Part shown: positions 8,496 to 17,228 of the stretch, in pieces
How positions within the stretch are numbered: the stretch's first letter is position 1
Layout: the number at the start of each line of letters is the position of its first letter
Assembly (NCBI RefSeq): GCF_020480685.1
Contig: NZ_JAJAFU010000005.1
Coordinates: forward strand, 1-64,000
Source of the DNA: Deferrivibrio essentukiensis
GTDB taxonomy: Bacteria > Chrysiogenota > Deferribacteres > Deferribacterales > Deferrivibrionaceae
Direction: 5' to 3'
Length of the DNA stretch: 64,000 nt
The notes under the pieces: model-generated
What the model was told of the DNA's origin: nothing
The model's database searches: none
The model's input: the letters and a program-made list of their open reading frames with translations, nothing else
Translations under genes and position numbers: made by a program

Positions 8496-9728
8496 GTGAG
8501 TATATTTGAACAAGCAAAAATGGCTTCATACTCATTCATGACTGAATCTACTGATAAAAAAAATAAAGTTCTTAAGAAAATAGCTGAGTTTCTTAATAGT
8601 GAGAGAGAATATATAATTTCTGAAAACCTTAAAGATTTAGAAAACGGGATTAAAAATAATTTAAGTGAAGCTCTTTTAGACAGACTGAAACTTGATGATA
8701 AAAGAATAGATTCTATGATTAACGGTGTAAATGAGATAATTGCACAGGAAGATCCGATTGGCTCAATAGTTTCAGGTTATAAAAGGCCAAACGGTCTAAA
8801 TATTTATAAAGTCAGAGTCCCTCTTGGTGTTGTGGGAATAATATATGAGTCCAGACCTAATGTTACTGTCGATGCTGCTGCTCTTTGTATAAAATCAGGG
8901 AATGTTTCTATCTTAAGAGGCGGGAAAGAGGCTTCATATTCAAATACTGCTTTGGGTCAGATTATAAAAAGAGCCCTTAAAAGTGAAAGCATTGATGAAA
9001 ATGTTTGTATAGTTTTAAATGACCCTGATAGAAACCTTATGAATAAGATGCTTAAGGCTAAGGATTTTATTGATATTATTGTACCAAGAGGTGGCGAAGG
9101 GCTAATAAAATATTGTACAGAGGAATCATTTATTCCACTTGTAAAGCATGATAAAGGCCTTTGTCATGTTTATATTGATGAGTTTGCTGATGTTAACAAG
9201 GGAGTAAATATTGCATTTAATGCAAAGGTACAAAGGCCCGGTGTTTGCAATGCTATAGAAACACTTCTTGTTCATAAAAATATTTATAAAAATGTTTTGG
9301 ATATTCTGATTCCGATGTACCAAAATGCAGGTGTTGAGATAGTCGGGTGTAATATAGTTGCTAAAGAGTACGGAGTAGCAAAAGCTACTGAAGAAGATTG
9401 GAATACCGAATATTTATCCTTAAAAATATCGATAAAGGTAGTCGATTCGTTAATTGATGCTATAAATCATATAAATAAGTATGGTTCTTCTCATTCCGAA
9501 TCAATAGTGACTGAAAATTATTCAAACGCACAAGATTTTCTTAATAAGGTTGATGCTGCTGCTGTGTATGTTAATGCATCTACAAGATTTACGGATGGTG
9601 CCGAGTTTGGGCTGGGAGCTGAAATAGGTATCAGTACTCAAAAGCTTCATTGCCGTGGCCCTATGGGAGCTTTTGACCTGACCACAACAAAATATATTAT
9701 CTATGGTAACGGACAAATAAGAGCCTAA
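8496..9728 (+). CDS. proA: Glutamate-5-semialdehyde dehydrogenase (gamma-glutamyl phosphate reductase)
   Basis: ProA reduces gamma-glutamyl phosphate to glutamate semialdehyde with NADPH, the second step of proline synthesis. The 410-residue protein has the ALDH-fold motifs of ProA: PLGVVGIIYESRPNVTVDAA, SGNVSILRGGKEA, IVPRGGEGLI, and the catalytic cysteine in QRPGVCNAIETLL. The start is GTG, set by AGGGAGG at 8484-8490. The proB stop lies one base upstream. The length matches the family (about 415 residues). Confidence 0.95.
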   Translation: MSIFEQAKMASYSFMTESTDKKNKVLKKIAEFLNSEREYIISENLKDLENGIKNNLSEALLDRLKLDDKRIDSMINGVNEIIAQEDPIGSIVSGYKRPNGLNIYKVRVPLGVVGIIYESRPNVTVDAAALCIKSGNVSILRGGKEASYSNTALGQIIKRALKSESIDENVCIVLNDPDRNLMNKMLKAKDFIDIIVPRGGEGLIKYCTEESFIPLVKHDKGLCHVYIDEFADVNKGVNIAFNAKVQRPGVCNAIETLLVHKNIYKNVLDILIPMYQNAGVEIVGCNIVAKEYGVAKATEEDWNTEYLSLKISIKVVDSLIDAINHINKYGSSHSESIVTENYSNAQDFLNKVDAAAVYVNASTRFTDGAEFGLGAEIGISTQKLHCRGPMGAFDLTTTKYIIYGNGQIRA

Positions 9729-9739
9729 AAGGGGACAAT

Positions 9740-10378
9740 TTGAAAAAAATAGGACTGTTTGGAGGCACATTTAATCCCATACATATTGGTCACTTAAATA
9801 TAGCTAAAACTGTTTATGAGACTTTTAATCTTGATGAATTGCATTTTATCCCCTCAAAAATTCCCCCGCACAAAAATTTGTGGTTGACCCCTGCAAAAGA
9901 TAGATTTGAAATGGTTAAAGCTGCGGTTAAACATATGAAGGGTAATTACGTAGTATCTGATTATGAAATAAAGAAAAAAGGTGTATCTTATACTTATCTC
10001 ACTTTAAAGCACTATCGTCAAAATCACCCTGGTGCTCAATTGTTTTTTATAACCGGTACTGATATATTTGCTACAATTCAGACATGGAACAACTGGGAAA
10101 AGCTTTTTGACTTAGCTAATTTTATTGTAATCAATAGAAAAGAGTTGAGTTTTGTTGAGCTTATCTCTATTTTGCCTAAAAAAGTGTTAAAAATATTAAG
10201 AAACCTTGAAACTTTTGAAAATACCCTTTATGGTAGAGTAGTGTTATGTAAGGCAAATGAAATCGATATTTCAAGTACAAAAATACGAAATATGTTTAAG
10301 ACCGGTAAAATGTCGTCATTTTTGCCAAATCCGGTGATTGAATATATAAAAAAAAATAATCTTTATAAAGAGGTGTAA
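9740..10378 (+). CDS. nadD: Nicotinate-nucleotide adenylyltransferase
   Basis: NadD joins nicotinate mononucleotide with ATP in NAD synthesis. The 212-residue protein opens with the nucleotidyltransferase motif GGTFNPIHIGHL and has SSTKIRNM near residue 178, the ISSTxIR signature. Family proteins are 190-215 residues. The start is TTG, preceded by AAAGGGG at 9728-9734. It lies 11 bases after proA and 5 bases before rsfS. The nadD-rsfS pairing is widespread in bacteria. Confidence 0.93.
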   Translation: MKKIGLFGGTFNPIHIGHLNIAKTVYETFNLDELHFIPSKIPPHKNLWLTPAKDRFEMVKAAVKHMKGNYVVSDYEIKKKGVSYTYLTLKHYRQNHPGAQLFFITGTDIFATIQTWNNWEKLFDLANFIVINRKELSFVELISILPKKVLKILRNLETFENTLYGRVVLCKANEIDISSTKIRNMFKTGKMSSFLPNPVIEYIKKNNLYKEV

Positions 10379-10383
10379 ATTTA

Positions 10384-10740
10384 ATGGAAAGTAATGAGTT
10401 GGTAAAAGTAGTTTTTAGCTTGTTAGACGATAAAAAAGGGGAAGACATTGTTGCATTTGATATTTCAAAGGTATCATCTTTAGCTGATTTTATTATAATT
10501 TGTTCTGGAAATTCAGATGTTCATATAAAGGCACTTTGTGACCATATTCTTGAAACACTTAAAAAAGATTACGATGTTACTCCGCTTAAAGTCGATGGAT
10601 ATGGATTATCAAAATGGGTCTGCATAGATTACGGGCAAATATTGGTAAATATTATGGGTTTTAATGAAAGGGATTATTATAGCCTTGAAAGTATTTGGGG
10701 CGGTTGTAAAAAAATCAAATTAGACGATATAAATGCTTAG
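10384..10740 (+). CDS. rsfS: Ribosome silencing factor RsfS (Iojap family)
   Basis: RsfS binds ribosomal protein L14 and blocks joining of the subunits when nutrients are scarce. The 118-residue protein fits the family size. It shows the ordered motifs VAFDISKVSSLADFIIICSG, KVDGYGLSKWVCIDYGQILV and ERDYYSLESIWG, which match the conserved core of Iojap/RsfS proteins. It sits between nadD and trmL with 5 and 2 bases of spacing. Confidence 0.93.
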   Translation: MESNELVKVVFSLLDDKKGEDIVAFDISKVSSLADFIIICSGNSDVHIKALCDHILETLKKDYDVTPLKVDGYGLSKWVCIDYGQILVNIMGFNERDYYSLESIWGGCKKIKLDDINA

Positions 10741-10742
10741 AT

Positions 10743-11243
10743 ATGTTAAATATTGCCCTGATAAATCCAAAAATACCACAAAATACAGGTAATATTGCAA
10801 GGCTTGCAGCAGGAATCAATGCAAAGCTTATTTTGGTGGGTGAGTTAGGTTTTAGTCTTGATGACAAGTATTTAAAGAGAGCAGGGCTTGATTATTGGGA
10901 TTACGTTGATTTGGAATATTTAGATTCGTTAGACCTTTTTGAACAAAAATATCTACCTGAAGATTATTATTATGCTCTCATTACAAAATTTGGTAATAAA
11001 AGGTATGACAATATATTTTCCGAAGTTAAAAGATGTAATAAAATGCCGATGTTTGTTTTTGGTAATGAAACTGAAGGTTTGCCAAGTTTATTTCATAAAA
11101 AATTTGAAAATCAAAAATTCTATATTCCTATGAATAGCTTGCACATTAGAAGTTTGAATCTTTCTAACTCAGCTGCTTTGGTAGTTTATGACTATTTGAG
11201 GCAAGATGATTTCAGAGATATAGATGCTAAACAAAGTTATTAA
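10743..11243 (+). CDS. trmL: tRNA (cytidine/uridine-2'-O-)-methyltransferase TrmL
   Basis: TrmL methylates the ribose of the wobble base 34 in certain leucine tRNAs, using SAM. The 166-residue SPOUT-fold protein contains the three family motifs: NPKIPQNTGNIARLAA near the N-terminus, FVFGNETEGLP in the middle, and IPMNSLHIRSLNLSNSAALV at the C-terminal knot. The length is typical (about 155-160). The last 20 bases overlap the start of the following sensor kinase gene, which ties that kinase to this housekeeping operon. Confidence 0.92.
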   Translation: MLNIALINPKIPQNTGNIARLAAGINAKLILVGELGFSLDDKYLKRAGLDYWDYVDLEYLDSLDLFEQKYLPEDYYYALITKFGNKRYDNIFSEVKRCNKMPMFVFGNETEGLPSLFHKKFENQKFYIPMNSLHIRSLNLSNSAALVVYDYLRQDDFRDIDAKQSY

Positions 11244-13416
11244 AAAGTTTAGTTATTATGAGTTTGTAGTATTTCTTTTTCTTTTACTAATTTTCACGGC
11301 TTCTTTTGCGGTTTTTATCGATACAAAAAGCAATAAAAAAATTGAGTTATTTATTTATACGATACATGAAAGGATTTTAAATACCGTTATTTCTGACTTT
11401 GATTCACAAATAATTTACTTTAAAAATTTATCCAAAGACTTTGAAAATTTACCTTATTTGCTTGAATATGAAACAAGTATAAAATTTATTATATTTAAAG
11501 ACGGCTCTATTTTAAGCTCAAATATTGGTTATGATAGTAATTATTTTTTATCATCGTTAAAGCAGCTTGAAAATAAAGGGAGTTTTTTTGCAAATATTGA
11601 TGATAAAAATATTTTTGGTGTTGCAACTTTAATAAATGGCTATGAAGTTGTTATTTTTAAAAAGCTAAATTTAAATGACAAATCTTTTTCGATATATGGA
11701 GAAAAAATAGGGATTTATGACAGATACAATGGTAGAATAATATCTGAAGAATATATTGATTTGAAACTTTTGGAAAAATTTTATTCGGTTAATAAGCTGG
11801 ATGAGATAACAATATTTCAAAGCAAAGAAAATGTTTTCTCTATCAAAAGGTTTCATGGCTCCGATTACTATGTTTTTGTTTATTCTCCAAAAAGCAATTA
11901 TATGACTGCAATTGCCAAAAAAGGGGACAAATTTACTTTTACATCTTTTTTATTTGGCTTTGTCTTTGTCGTGGTTTTATTTTTCATTAAGTCTTTTTTA
12001 AGCAGATATTTGACAGAAAAAGAGAAATATGAAAAACTGTTTCAACTTGAGCACGAAAAATTTGAAAAAATTGTAGAATCTATTACTGAAGGTGTTTGTC
12101 TAATAGATAAGGATTACAATATAGTTTGGTATAATAAATACTTAAATGAGATGTTAGGTGGATTGCATCAGGGGAAGTGTTTTGAAATTCTTCATGGGGG
12201 AGATTCAAAGTGTGATTTTTGCCTTCTGGATAATATTTTAAAAAAAGGTGTCACTGAAAGTATCCAGATAGAAAATTTTTTAAAAGATTCTATAGGTCAT
12301 TTTGAAATTGTGTGGTCCCCTATAAAAAATGAAAATAACGAAATAATAGCTTTCGTATCTGTTATAAAAGATATTACTGATTCAGTCAAAATTCAAAATG
12401 AAATAATTAAAAGTGAAACATATCTGAAAAGTATTATATATAACTCTCCTGAAGCGATTTTGACATTTGATAAAGACTTTAATGTAAAAACTATTAATAA
12501 TGAGGCATTAGCTGTATTAAGATTGGATAAAAAGCCTGAAACTTTGAAAAATATATTTGATAACAATTTACTTTCTAAGATAAGTGAAAAGCAAAGTATA
12601 AGAAATTTTGATTGCCATCTGTCTATTGGAGAGCAAAACTATTTACCTGCTCAGGTTTCAGTATCCAAATTAACCGATGAATTAAGTGATGAGTATATTT
12701 GTGTTATCAAGGATATGAGTAAAATAAAAGAGCTTGAGGCGCAGGTAATCCAATCCGAAAAACTTTCTGCATTGGGACTTTTGGCTGGTGGTGTAGCTCA
12801 TGAAATAAATAACCCTCTGGTTGGGATTTTAAATATGGCTCAGGTATTGTCTAAAAATCTGAAAGATAGTAGCTCTAAAAAGATAGTGGATGTAATTATT
12901 GATGCAGGTATGGAAACTAAAAAAATTGTAGAAAACTTACTTTCTTATGCCAGGCAACATATTAATAAAGATGAAGAATTTTTTATAATAGAAAGTATTG
13001 AATTTGCGCTTAAAATTTTAGGCAGTAAAATAAGAAATGCAAAAATTAATATTCATAAAAATATAGATTCAAATCTAAAGGTAAGAGGGAATAAAGGAAA
13101 AGTTCACCAGATATTTTTAAATTTAATAGGAAATGCACTTGATGCTACTACTTCCGGTGGTAATATATATATAAAAAGCTTGATAGAAGAGGGTAGATAT
13201 ATTATTGAAATAATGGATGATGGTGAAGGGATAGACGAGGCTTTTTTAGACAAGATATTTGACCCCTTTTTTACTACCAAACCGCCTGGTAGCGGTACAG
13301 GGCTTGGCTTGTCAATTACGTTAGGAATAATTAAAGAGCATGGTTGGGAAATAAAAGTCGAATCTGAAAAAGGAAAATATACCTTATTTAGGATAGTGAT
13401 TAATGAAAGAATATAG
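11224..13416 (+). CDS. Membrane sensor histidine kinase with two PAS domains (NtrB/DctB-like)
   Basis: This 730-residue kinase has a membrane segment at about residues 13-32, a periplasmic region of about 205 residues (possibly CACHE-like, contains FIIFKDGSIL), and a second segment at about 240-257. Two PAS domains follow (about 280-390 and 398-500), then HisKA with phospho-acceptor H526 in GGVAHEINNPL, and an ATPase domain with DDGEGID and GTGLGLS. The first PAS carries C319, C330 and C333 (KCDFCL). The ATG lies 20 bases inside trmL, and the end overlaps the response-regulator gene by 14 bases, so the two are partners. Given the neighbours, a C4-dicarboxylate-type signal is the best guess. 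Confidence 0.88.
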   Translation: MLNKVIKKFSYYEFVVFLFLLLIFTASFAVFIDTKSNKKIELFIYTIHERILNTVISDFDSQIIYFKNLSKDFENLPYLLEYETSIKFIIFKDGSILSSNIGYDSNYFLSSLKQLENKGSFFANIDDKNIFGVATLINGYEVVIFKKLNLNDKSFSIYGEKIGIYDRYNGRIISEEYIDLKLLEKFYSVNKLDEITIFQSKENVFSIKRFHGSDYYVFVYSPKSNYMTAIAKKGDKFTFTSFLFGFVFVVVLFFIKSFLSRYLTEKEKYEKLFQLEHEKFEKIVESITEGVCLIDKDYNIVWYNKYLNEMLGGLHQGKCFEILHGGDSKCDFCLLDNILKKGVTESIQIENFLKDSIGHFEIVWSPIKNENNEIIAFVSVIKDITDSVKIQNEIIKSETYLKSIIYNSPEAILTFDKDFNVKTINNEALAVLRLDKKPETLKNIFDNNLLSKISEKQSIRNFDCHLSIGEQNYLPAQVSVSKLTDELSDEYICVIKDMSKIKELEAQVIQSEKLSALGLLAGGVAHEINNPLVGILNMAQVLSKNLKDSSSKKIVDVIIDAGMETKKIVENLLSYARQHINKDEEFFIIESIEFALKILGSKIRNAKINIHKNIDSNLKVRGNKGKVHQIFLNLIGNALDATTSGGNIYIKSLIEEGRYIIEIMDDGEGIDEAFLDKIFDPFFTTKPPGSGTGLGLSITLGIIKEHGWEIKVESEKGKYTLFRIVINERI

Positions 13417-14758
13417 AGTTGTTGTTATTGATGATGAAAGATTCAGTCTTGAATTTTTTGATGCCCTTTTTAGTGCTGAAGATATTGATATATTTAAATA
13501 TTTATCGGCTAATGAAGCACTTAATAAAATTTCAGAAATAATGCCTGACCTTGTAATTTGTGATCATTTGATGCCTGAAATGAATGGTTTTGAAGTATTG
13601 GAAATCTTAAAAAGGAATTATCCTGATATCCCTTTTATTATGATTACAGGTTACGGCACAATAGAAAAGGCTGTAGAAGCAATAAAATTGGGAGCGTTTG
13701 ATTACATAACAAAACCATTTGATAACATTGAAGATATATTAAATAGGGTAAAAAGAGGAATAGAAAATTACAGACTCAAAACAAAAGTTAAAGTTTTACA
13801 GGAAAATATAAGTGAAATTTACGGTTTGCCCAATATCGTTGCAAAAAGCAAAAAGATGAAGGAGATAATACAAACCGTTAAAAAGATAGCAGGTATTAAT
13901 AGCACAGTTTTAATTACAGGTGAGTCAGGTACTGGTAAAGAATTAATTGCTAAAGCTATACATAGCTTGAGTGATAGAAAAAATGAAAGGTTTATTGAGA
14001 TAAACTGTGCAGCCATTCCCGAAGCTTTGCAGGAAAGCTTGTTTTTTGGTTATGTAAAAGGTGCATTTACTGGGGCAGATACCGCCAAAAAAGGGTATTT
14101 TGAAGAGGCCCATAAGGGGACTCTGTTTTTAGATGAGATAGGTGAAACATCTTTAAATCTACAAGCAAAGCTTTTAAGAGCGATACAGGAGAAAAAAGTC
14201 AAAAAATTAGGCTCGGTTGAATCAATAAATTTTGATGTGAGATTAATTTGTGCGACAAATAAGCAGCTTGATAAGCTTATAGAGGAAAATTTGTTTAGGC
14301 AGGATTTATATTATAGAATAAATGTTATAGGTCTTTATATTCCCCCTCTTAGGGAAAGAAAAGAGGATATTCCTTACTTAGTTGAATTTTTTGTTAAAAA
14401 GTATTCAAATGAATTTAGAAAAAATATAGTTAAAATAGAACCTGATATATATAAAAAATTGTATGACTACAGCTGGCCTGGCAATATAAGAGAGCTTGAA
14501 AATGTTATCGAGCGGGCAGTAGCTCTATCTGACAATGATATACTAACATCGGATAATATTATTTTGGAAAATAATTTGCCATCAGATAGTAATGAATCAA
14601 AAATAATTTTTGAATATGAAAAAGCCAGGAAAATATTTGAAAAGCAATATCTTAAAAATATTTTGGATTTTTGTGATGGTAATGTGTTAAAAGCAAGTAA
14701 ATATGCAAATTTAAACCCAGCAACCTTGCATAGAAAAATAAATAAATATCTTAAATAA
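13403..14758 (+). CDS. Sigma-54-dependent response regulator (NtrC/DctD family)
   Basis: This is a 451-residue activator of sigma-54 promoters. The receiver domain (about 1-120) has phospho-acceptor D54 in VICDHLMPEMNG and the conserved K in DYITKPF. The AAA+ domain has Walker A GESGTGKE (173-180), the sigma-54-contact loop GAFTGA (220-225), Walker B TLFLDEIGE, and an arginine finger region. A Fis-type HTH ends the protein (VLKASKYANLNPATLHRKI). It overlaps the kinase by 14 bases and shares a base with the TRAP binding-protein gene. The nearest matching target is the sigma-54-type promoter at 20133-20148, upstream of the intact dctPQM operon. Confidence 0.92.
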   Translation: MKEYRVVVIDDERFSLEFFDALFSAEDIDIFKYLSANEALNKISEIMPDLVICDHLMPEMNGFEVLEILKRNYPDIPFIMITGYGTIEKAVEAIKLGAFDYITKPFDNIEDILNRVKRGIENYRLKTKVKVLQENISEIYGLPNIVAKSKKMKEIIQTVKKIAGINSTVLITGESGTGKELIAKAIHSLSDRKNERFIEINCAAIPEALQESLFFGYVKGAFTGADTAKKGYFEEAHKGTLFLDEIGETSLNLQAKLLRAIQEKKVKKLGSVESINFDVRLICATNKQLDKLIEENLFRQDLYYRINVIGLYIPPLRERKEDIPYLVEFFVKKYSNEFRKNIVKIEPDIYKKLYDYSWPGNIRELENVIERAVALSDNDILTSDNIILENNLPSDSNESKIIFEYEKARKIFEKQYLKNILDFCDGNVLKASKYANLNPATLHRKINKYLK

Positions 14759-15738
14759 TGTATGTAAAAAAACTATTTATTATTATTTTACTGACATTTA
14801 CCATAACTTCTTTTGCGGAAACTAAAATCGTAATTAAGTTTAGCCATGTTGTTAGTGAGAATAGCCCCAAAGGTAAGGCAGTATTATATTTTAAAAATCT
14901 TGTTGAGAAAAAGAGTGATGGGAGAATCAGCGTTCAGATTTTTCCACGAGGGGTACTTTTTGACGATATTACTGTAGTTGAAGCACTTAAGAATGACATC
15001 GTGCAAATGGCTGCTCCCAGTTTTTCAAAGCTAAGTTTTTATGTAAAAGATTTTCAATTGTTTGATATCCCTTTTTTATTTAAGAATATTTACTCTATCC
15101 ACAGAGCTTATTCAGGAAATATAGGGGAAATATTAAAACGAAATTCGGAAGGTAATGGGATTAAAGTTTTGGCTTTTTGGGATAATGGCTTTAAACATAT
15201 AACTAACAACTCAAAGGTGATTAAGCTGCCAAATGATATGAAAGGGCTTAAGTTTAGAACAATGGGCAGTGATATTTTAAATTATCAGTTTAGTTTAGCC
15301 GGGGCAAAGCCGTATACTAAATCTTTTTCAAATTTAAAAAGTTTATTAGAAGAGGGTGTAATTGATGGACAGGAAAATACATTCAGTAATATATATTATC
15401 AAAAAATGTATGAGGTACAAAGGTATTTAACTGTTTCAAAGCATGGGTATTTGGGTTATGCTGTTATTACATCAATGAAATTTTGGAATAGCATTGATAA
15501 AGAGTTACAAGATATTATTTTAGAAGCATTGGAAATTTCTACGCACTATGAATACAAACTTGCTATTGAAGACAATGAGCGTAGTTTTGAAATGATTAAG
15601 TTGGAAGCAAAAGATTTAGAAATACATTATATTGATGATAAAAATAGGGCTTTATGGGTTAAGTTTTATAAAAGATATCATGAGAAGTTTACAAATGTGA
15701 TATCTCAAGAAATTTTAAAAGAATTGGACAATTTGTGA
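14758..15738 (+). CDS. TRAP-type dicarboxylate binding protein, paralogue encoded with the two-component system
   Basis: This 326-residue periplasmic DctP-family protein has a signal peptide (about residues 1-20, ending SFA). It has the family motifs IKFSHVVSENSPKGKA at the mature N-terminus, GLKFRTMGSDIL with the conserved carboxylate-binding arginine, and DGQENTFSNIYYQKMYEVQ. It is clearly a paralogue of the DctP at 19107-20096, sharing the KHGYLGY/YHGYLGY and MYEVQ/FYEVQ blocks. Its ATG is the last base of the regulator gene plus two, so it is coupled to the two-component genes. It may act as a transport binding protein or as a sensing partner of the kinase. Confidence 0.88.
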   Translation: MYVKKLFIIILLTFTITSFAETKIVIKFSHVVSENSPKGKAVLYFKNLVEKKSDGRISVQIFPRGVLFDDITVVEALKNDIVQMAAPSFSKLSFYVKDFQLFDIPFLFKNIYSIHRAYSGNIGEILKRNSEGNGIKVLAFWDNGFKHITNNSKVIKLPNDMKGLKFRTMGSDILNYQFSLAGAKPYTKSFSNLKSLLEEGVIDGQENTFSNIYYQKMYEVQRYLTVSKHGYLGYAVITSMKFWNSIDKELQDIILEALEISTHYEYKLAIEDNERSFEMIKLEAKDLEIHYIDDKNRALWVKFYKRYHEKFTNVISQEILKELDNL

Positions 15739-16007
15739 AAATGAAATTTATGCCCCTTTTTCTATTAACTATATTGGTGAGCTTTTTTGGTGTATACCAT
15801 GACTTTTCAGGTTCAGGTGATTATTTGGTACAAATAAAAAAATATTTATTATTGTTAATGTTTTTTATCTTTCTTATCTTGCCTTTGAAATTCAACAAAT
15901 TTTATAGATTAGGTTTTGAGAGCAGGTATAATTTGGAAATGTTAAGCAAATTAATATATATATTATTTATATTTATGCTTATTACAAGTGTATTGGTAAG
16001 AATATGA
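15735..16007 (+). CDS. Short membrane protein in the DctQ position
   Basis: This 90-residue protein has three predicted membrane segments (about residues 5-20, 36-54 and 68-88). It lies between a DctP and a DctM-like gene, exactly where the small TRAP permease DctQ is expected. It is about half the usual length of DctQ (160-180 residues, four segments), and I see no convincing DctQ motif. The GTG start overlaps the binding-protein stop (GTGA). An ATG at 15741 is an alternative. Its stop overlaps the next ATG by 4 bases. Function is not known. Position suggests a reduced DctQ. Confidence 0.6.
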   Translation: MKMKFMPLFLLTILVSFFGVYHDFSGSGDYLVQIKKYLLLLMFFIFLILPLKFNKFYRLGFESRYNLEMLSKLIYILFIFMLITSVLVRI

Positions 16008-17206
16008 TTAGCTATCTTATACTATTTATTAGTTTTGTAATGTTGAGTTTTTTTTCTTTTTCATTAAGCTCAATTTTTTTTGTGGCCATTTTAGCAATTT
16101 CTTTATATTTAGGCCTTAGTTTTGACCAAATTTTATTTATCTTAAATGAAAATTTTGTCAACTTGGTAACAAAACCGGAAGTAATTTCAGTCCCTTTTTT
16201 TCTTCTCTCATCAGAGCTTTTTCTTAATGCAGGTTTTACCAAAAGATTTAAAGAGGCTGTATTTAGTAATTTTGGAAACAATTTAATAGGTTACTTAATA
16301 TATTTTCTTGGAATTTGTACTACCATATCTTCAAGTGTAATTTTCAGTAAAGTTTTGAGTGACGATTTCATTAAAGAGGAATTTGGAAATAAGAGAAGTT
16401 TTGTTAGAAGTTATTTCCTATTATCCGCAGTTAGTTATGTGGCTCCTATTTCAATACCTTTAATCATTATCGCATCGATTCTGGAAGTCTCGTTAAAAAA
16501 AGCAATTTTAATATCATTTAGTTATACGCTGATTTTATTGGTGATATATTATTTCTTACTTTTTAATAAAAATTTTATGCCTAAAAAAGCTGGGACAAAT
16601 ATTTTACATATACTGCCGGTGGCAATATATTTTATCGGGCTATATTTTTTAATTTATGTAATATCGCTTCCTATTGATGTTATTTCACAAATACTTTTTC
16701 TTTACACATTTATTTTAGTGACAGTTACAAAAAAATTTAAAACACATTTAGTTGAAATATCGGCGAAAAGTGCCTTTATCCGTACAGGTATTATTGTTTC
16801 TGTTATATATTTTATAAATATTTTTAATTTCTATAGCGTATATACAAATTCAACTGAAAATTTGATAAGCAATATTGCTATTTTATTTTCAGAAAGCGGG
16901 TTTATGTTAGTTTTGGTTTATATAATGGCTTTTTTCCTGATGGATTTAATTGACCCACTTGGAATAATTCTTCTTCTTTTCCCTATTTATAGCAACATTA
17001 TCAATGCATATGGCTTAAACAAATATGCTTTTCTTGTTTCATTTTTAAGTTTTGTGGCTATGGCATTAATAGGAAATATTAAAGAATTACCGGGAAATAT
17101 TATAAGAGAGAAGCTTATTTTAAGTACATTTGAAATAAATGATATTGTACTGATAGATTTTCTTATTTTGTCTGCAATTTCTTTTGGAATTTATTTTATC
17201 TTATAA
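16004..17206 (+). CDS. Divergent DctM-like membrane protein (degenerate TRAP large subunit)
   Basis: This is a 400-residue polytopic protein with about 11-12 hydrophobic segments. By order and spacing it lines up with the intact DctM at 17227-18510. For example, SVPFFLLSSELFLNAGFTKR matches AIPLFVLAGNFLSQGGAAER there. Motifs conserved in working DctM are lost: SGSSPATVAAIG is replaced by TTISSSVIFSKVL, and GILIPPSI by VAPISIPL. Composition is unusually rich in F, I and L. It may have lost transport and been kept for signalling, or transport a different ligand. The gene ends in the shared terminator at 17208. Confidence 0.6.
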   Translation: MISYLILFISFVMLSFFSFSLSSIFFVAILAISLYLGLSFDQILFILNENFVNLVTKPEVISVPFFLLSSELFLNAGFTKRFKEAVFSNFGNNLIGYLIYFLGICTTISSSVIFSKVLSDDFIKEEFGNKRSFVRSYFLLSAVSYVAPISIPLIIIASILEVSLKKAILISFSYTLILLVIYYFLLFNKNFMPKKAGTNILHILPVAIYFIGLYFLIYVISLPIDVISQILFLYTFILVTVTKKFKTHLVEISAKSAFIRTGIIVSVIYFINIFNFYSVYTNSTENLISNIAILFSESGFMLVLVYIMAFFLMDLIDPLGIILLLFPIYSNIINAYGLNKYAFLVSFLSFVAMALIGNIKELPGNIIREKLILSTFEINDIVLIDFLILSAISFGIYFIL

Positions 17207-17207
17207 A

Positions 17208-17228
17208 AAAGGGGGAATACCCCCCTTT
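17208..17228. terminator. Bidirectional intrinsic terminator between convergent TRAP operons
   Basis: AAAGGGGG (17208-17215) pairs with CCCCCTTT (17221-17228) around a 5-base loop. A-rich and T-rich flanks serve both strands. The stem overlaps the stop codon of the minus-strand dctM and begins two bases after the plus-strand DctM-like stop. Confidence 0.8.

Noticed and set aside
11224-17206. Decaying pseudogenes in the TRAP-like set
   Set aside because: All three frames are intact with coupled starts, which argues for retained function despite divergence.
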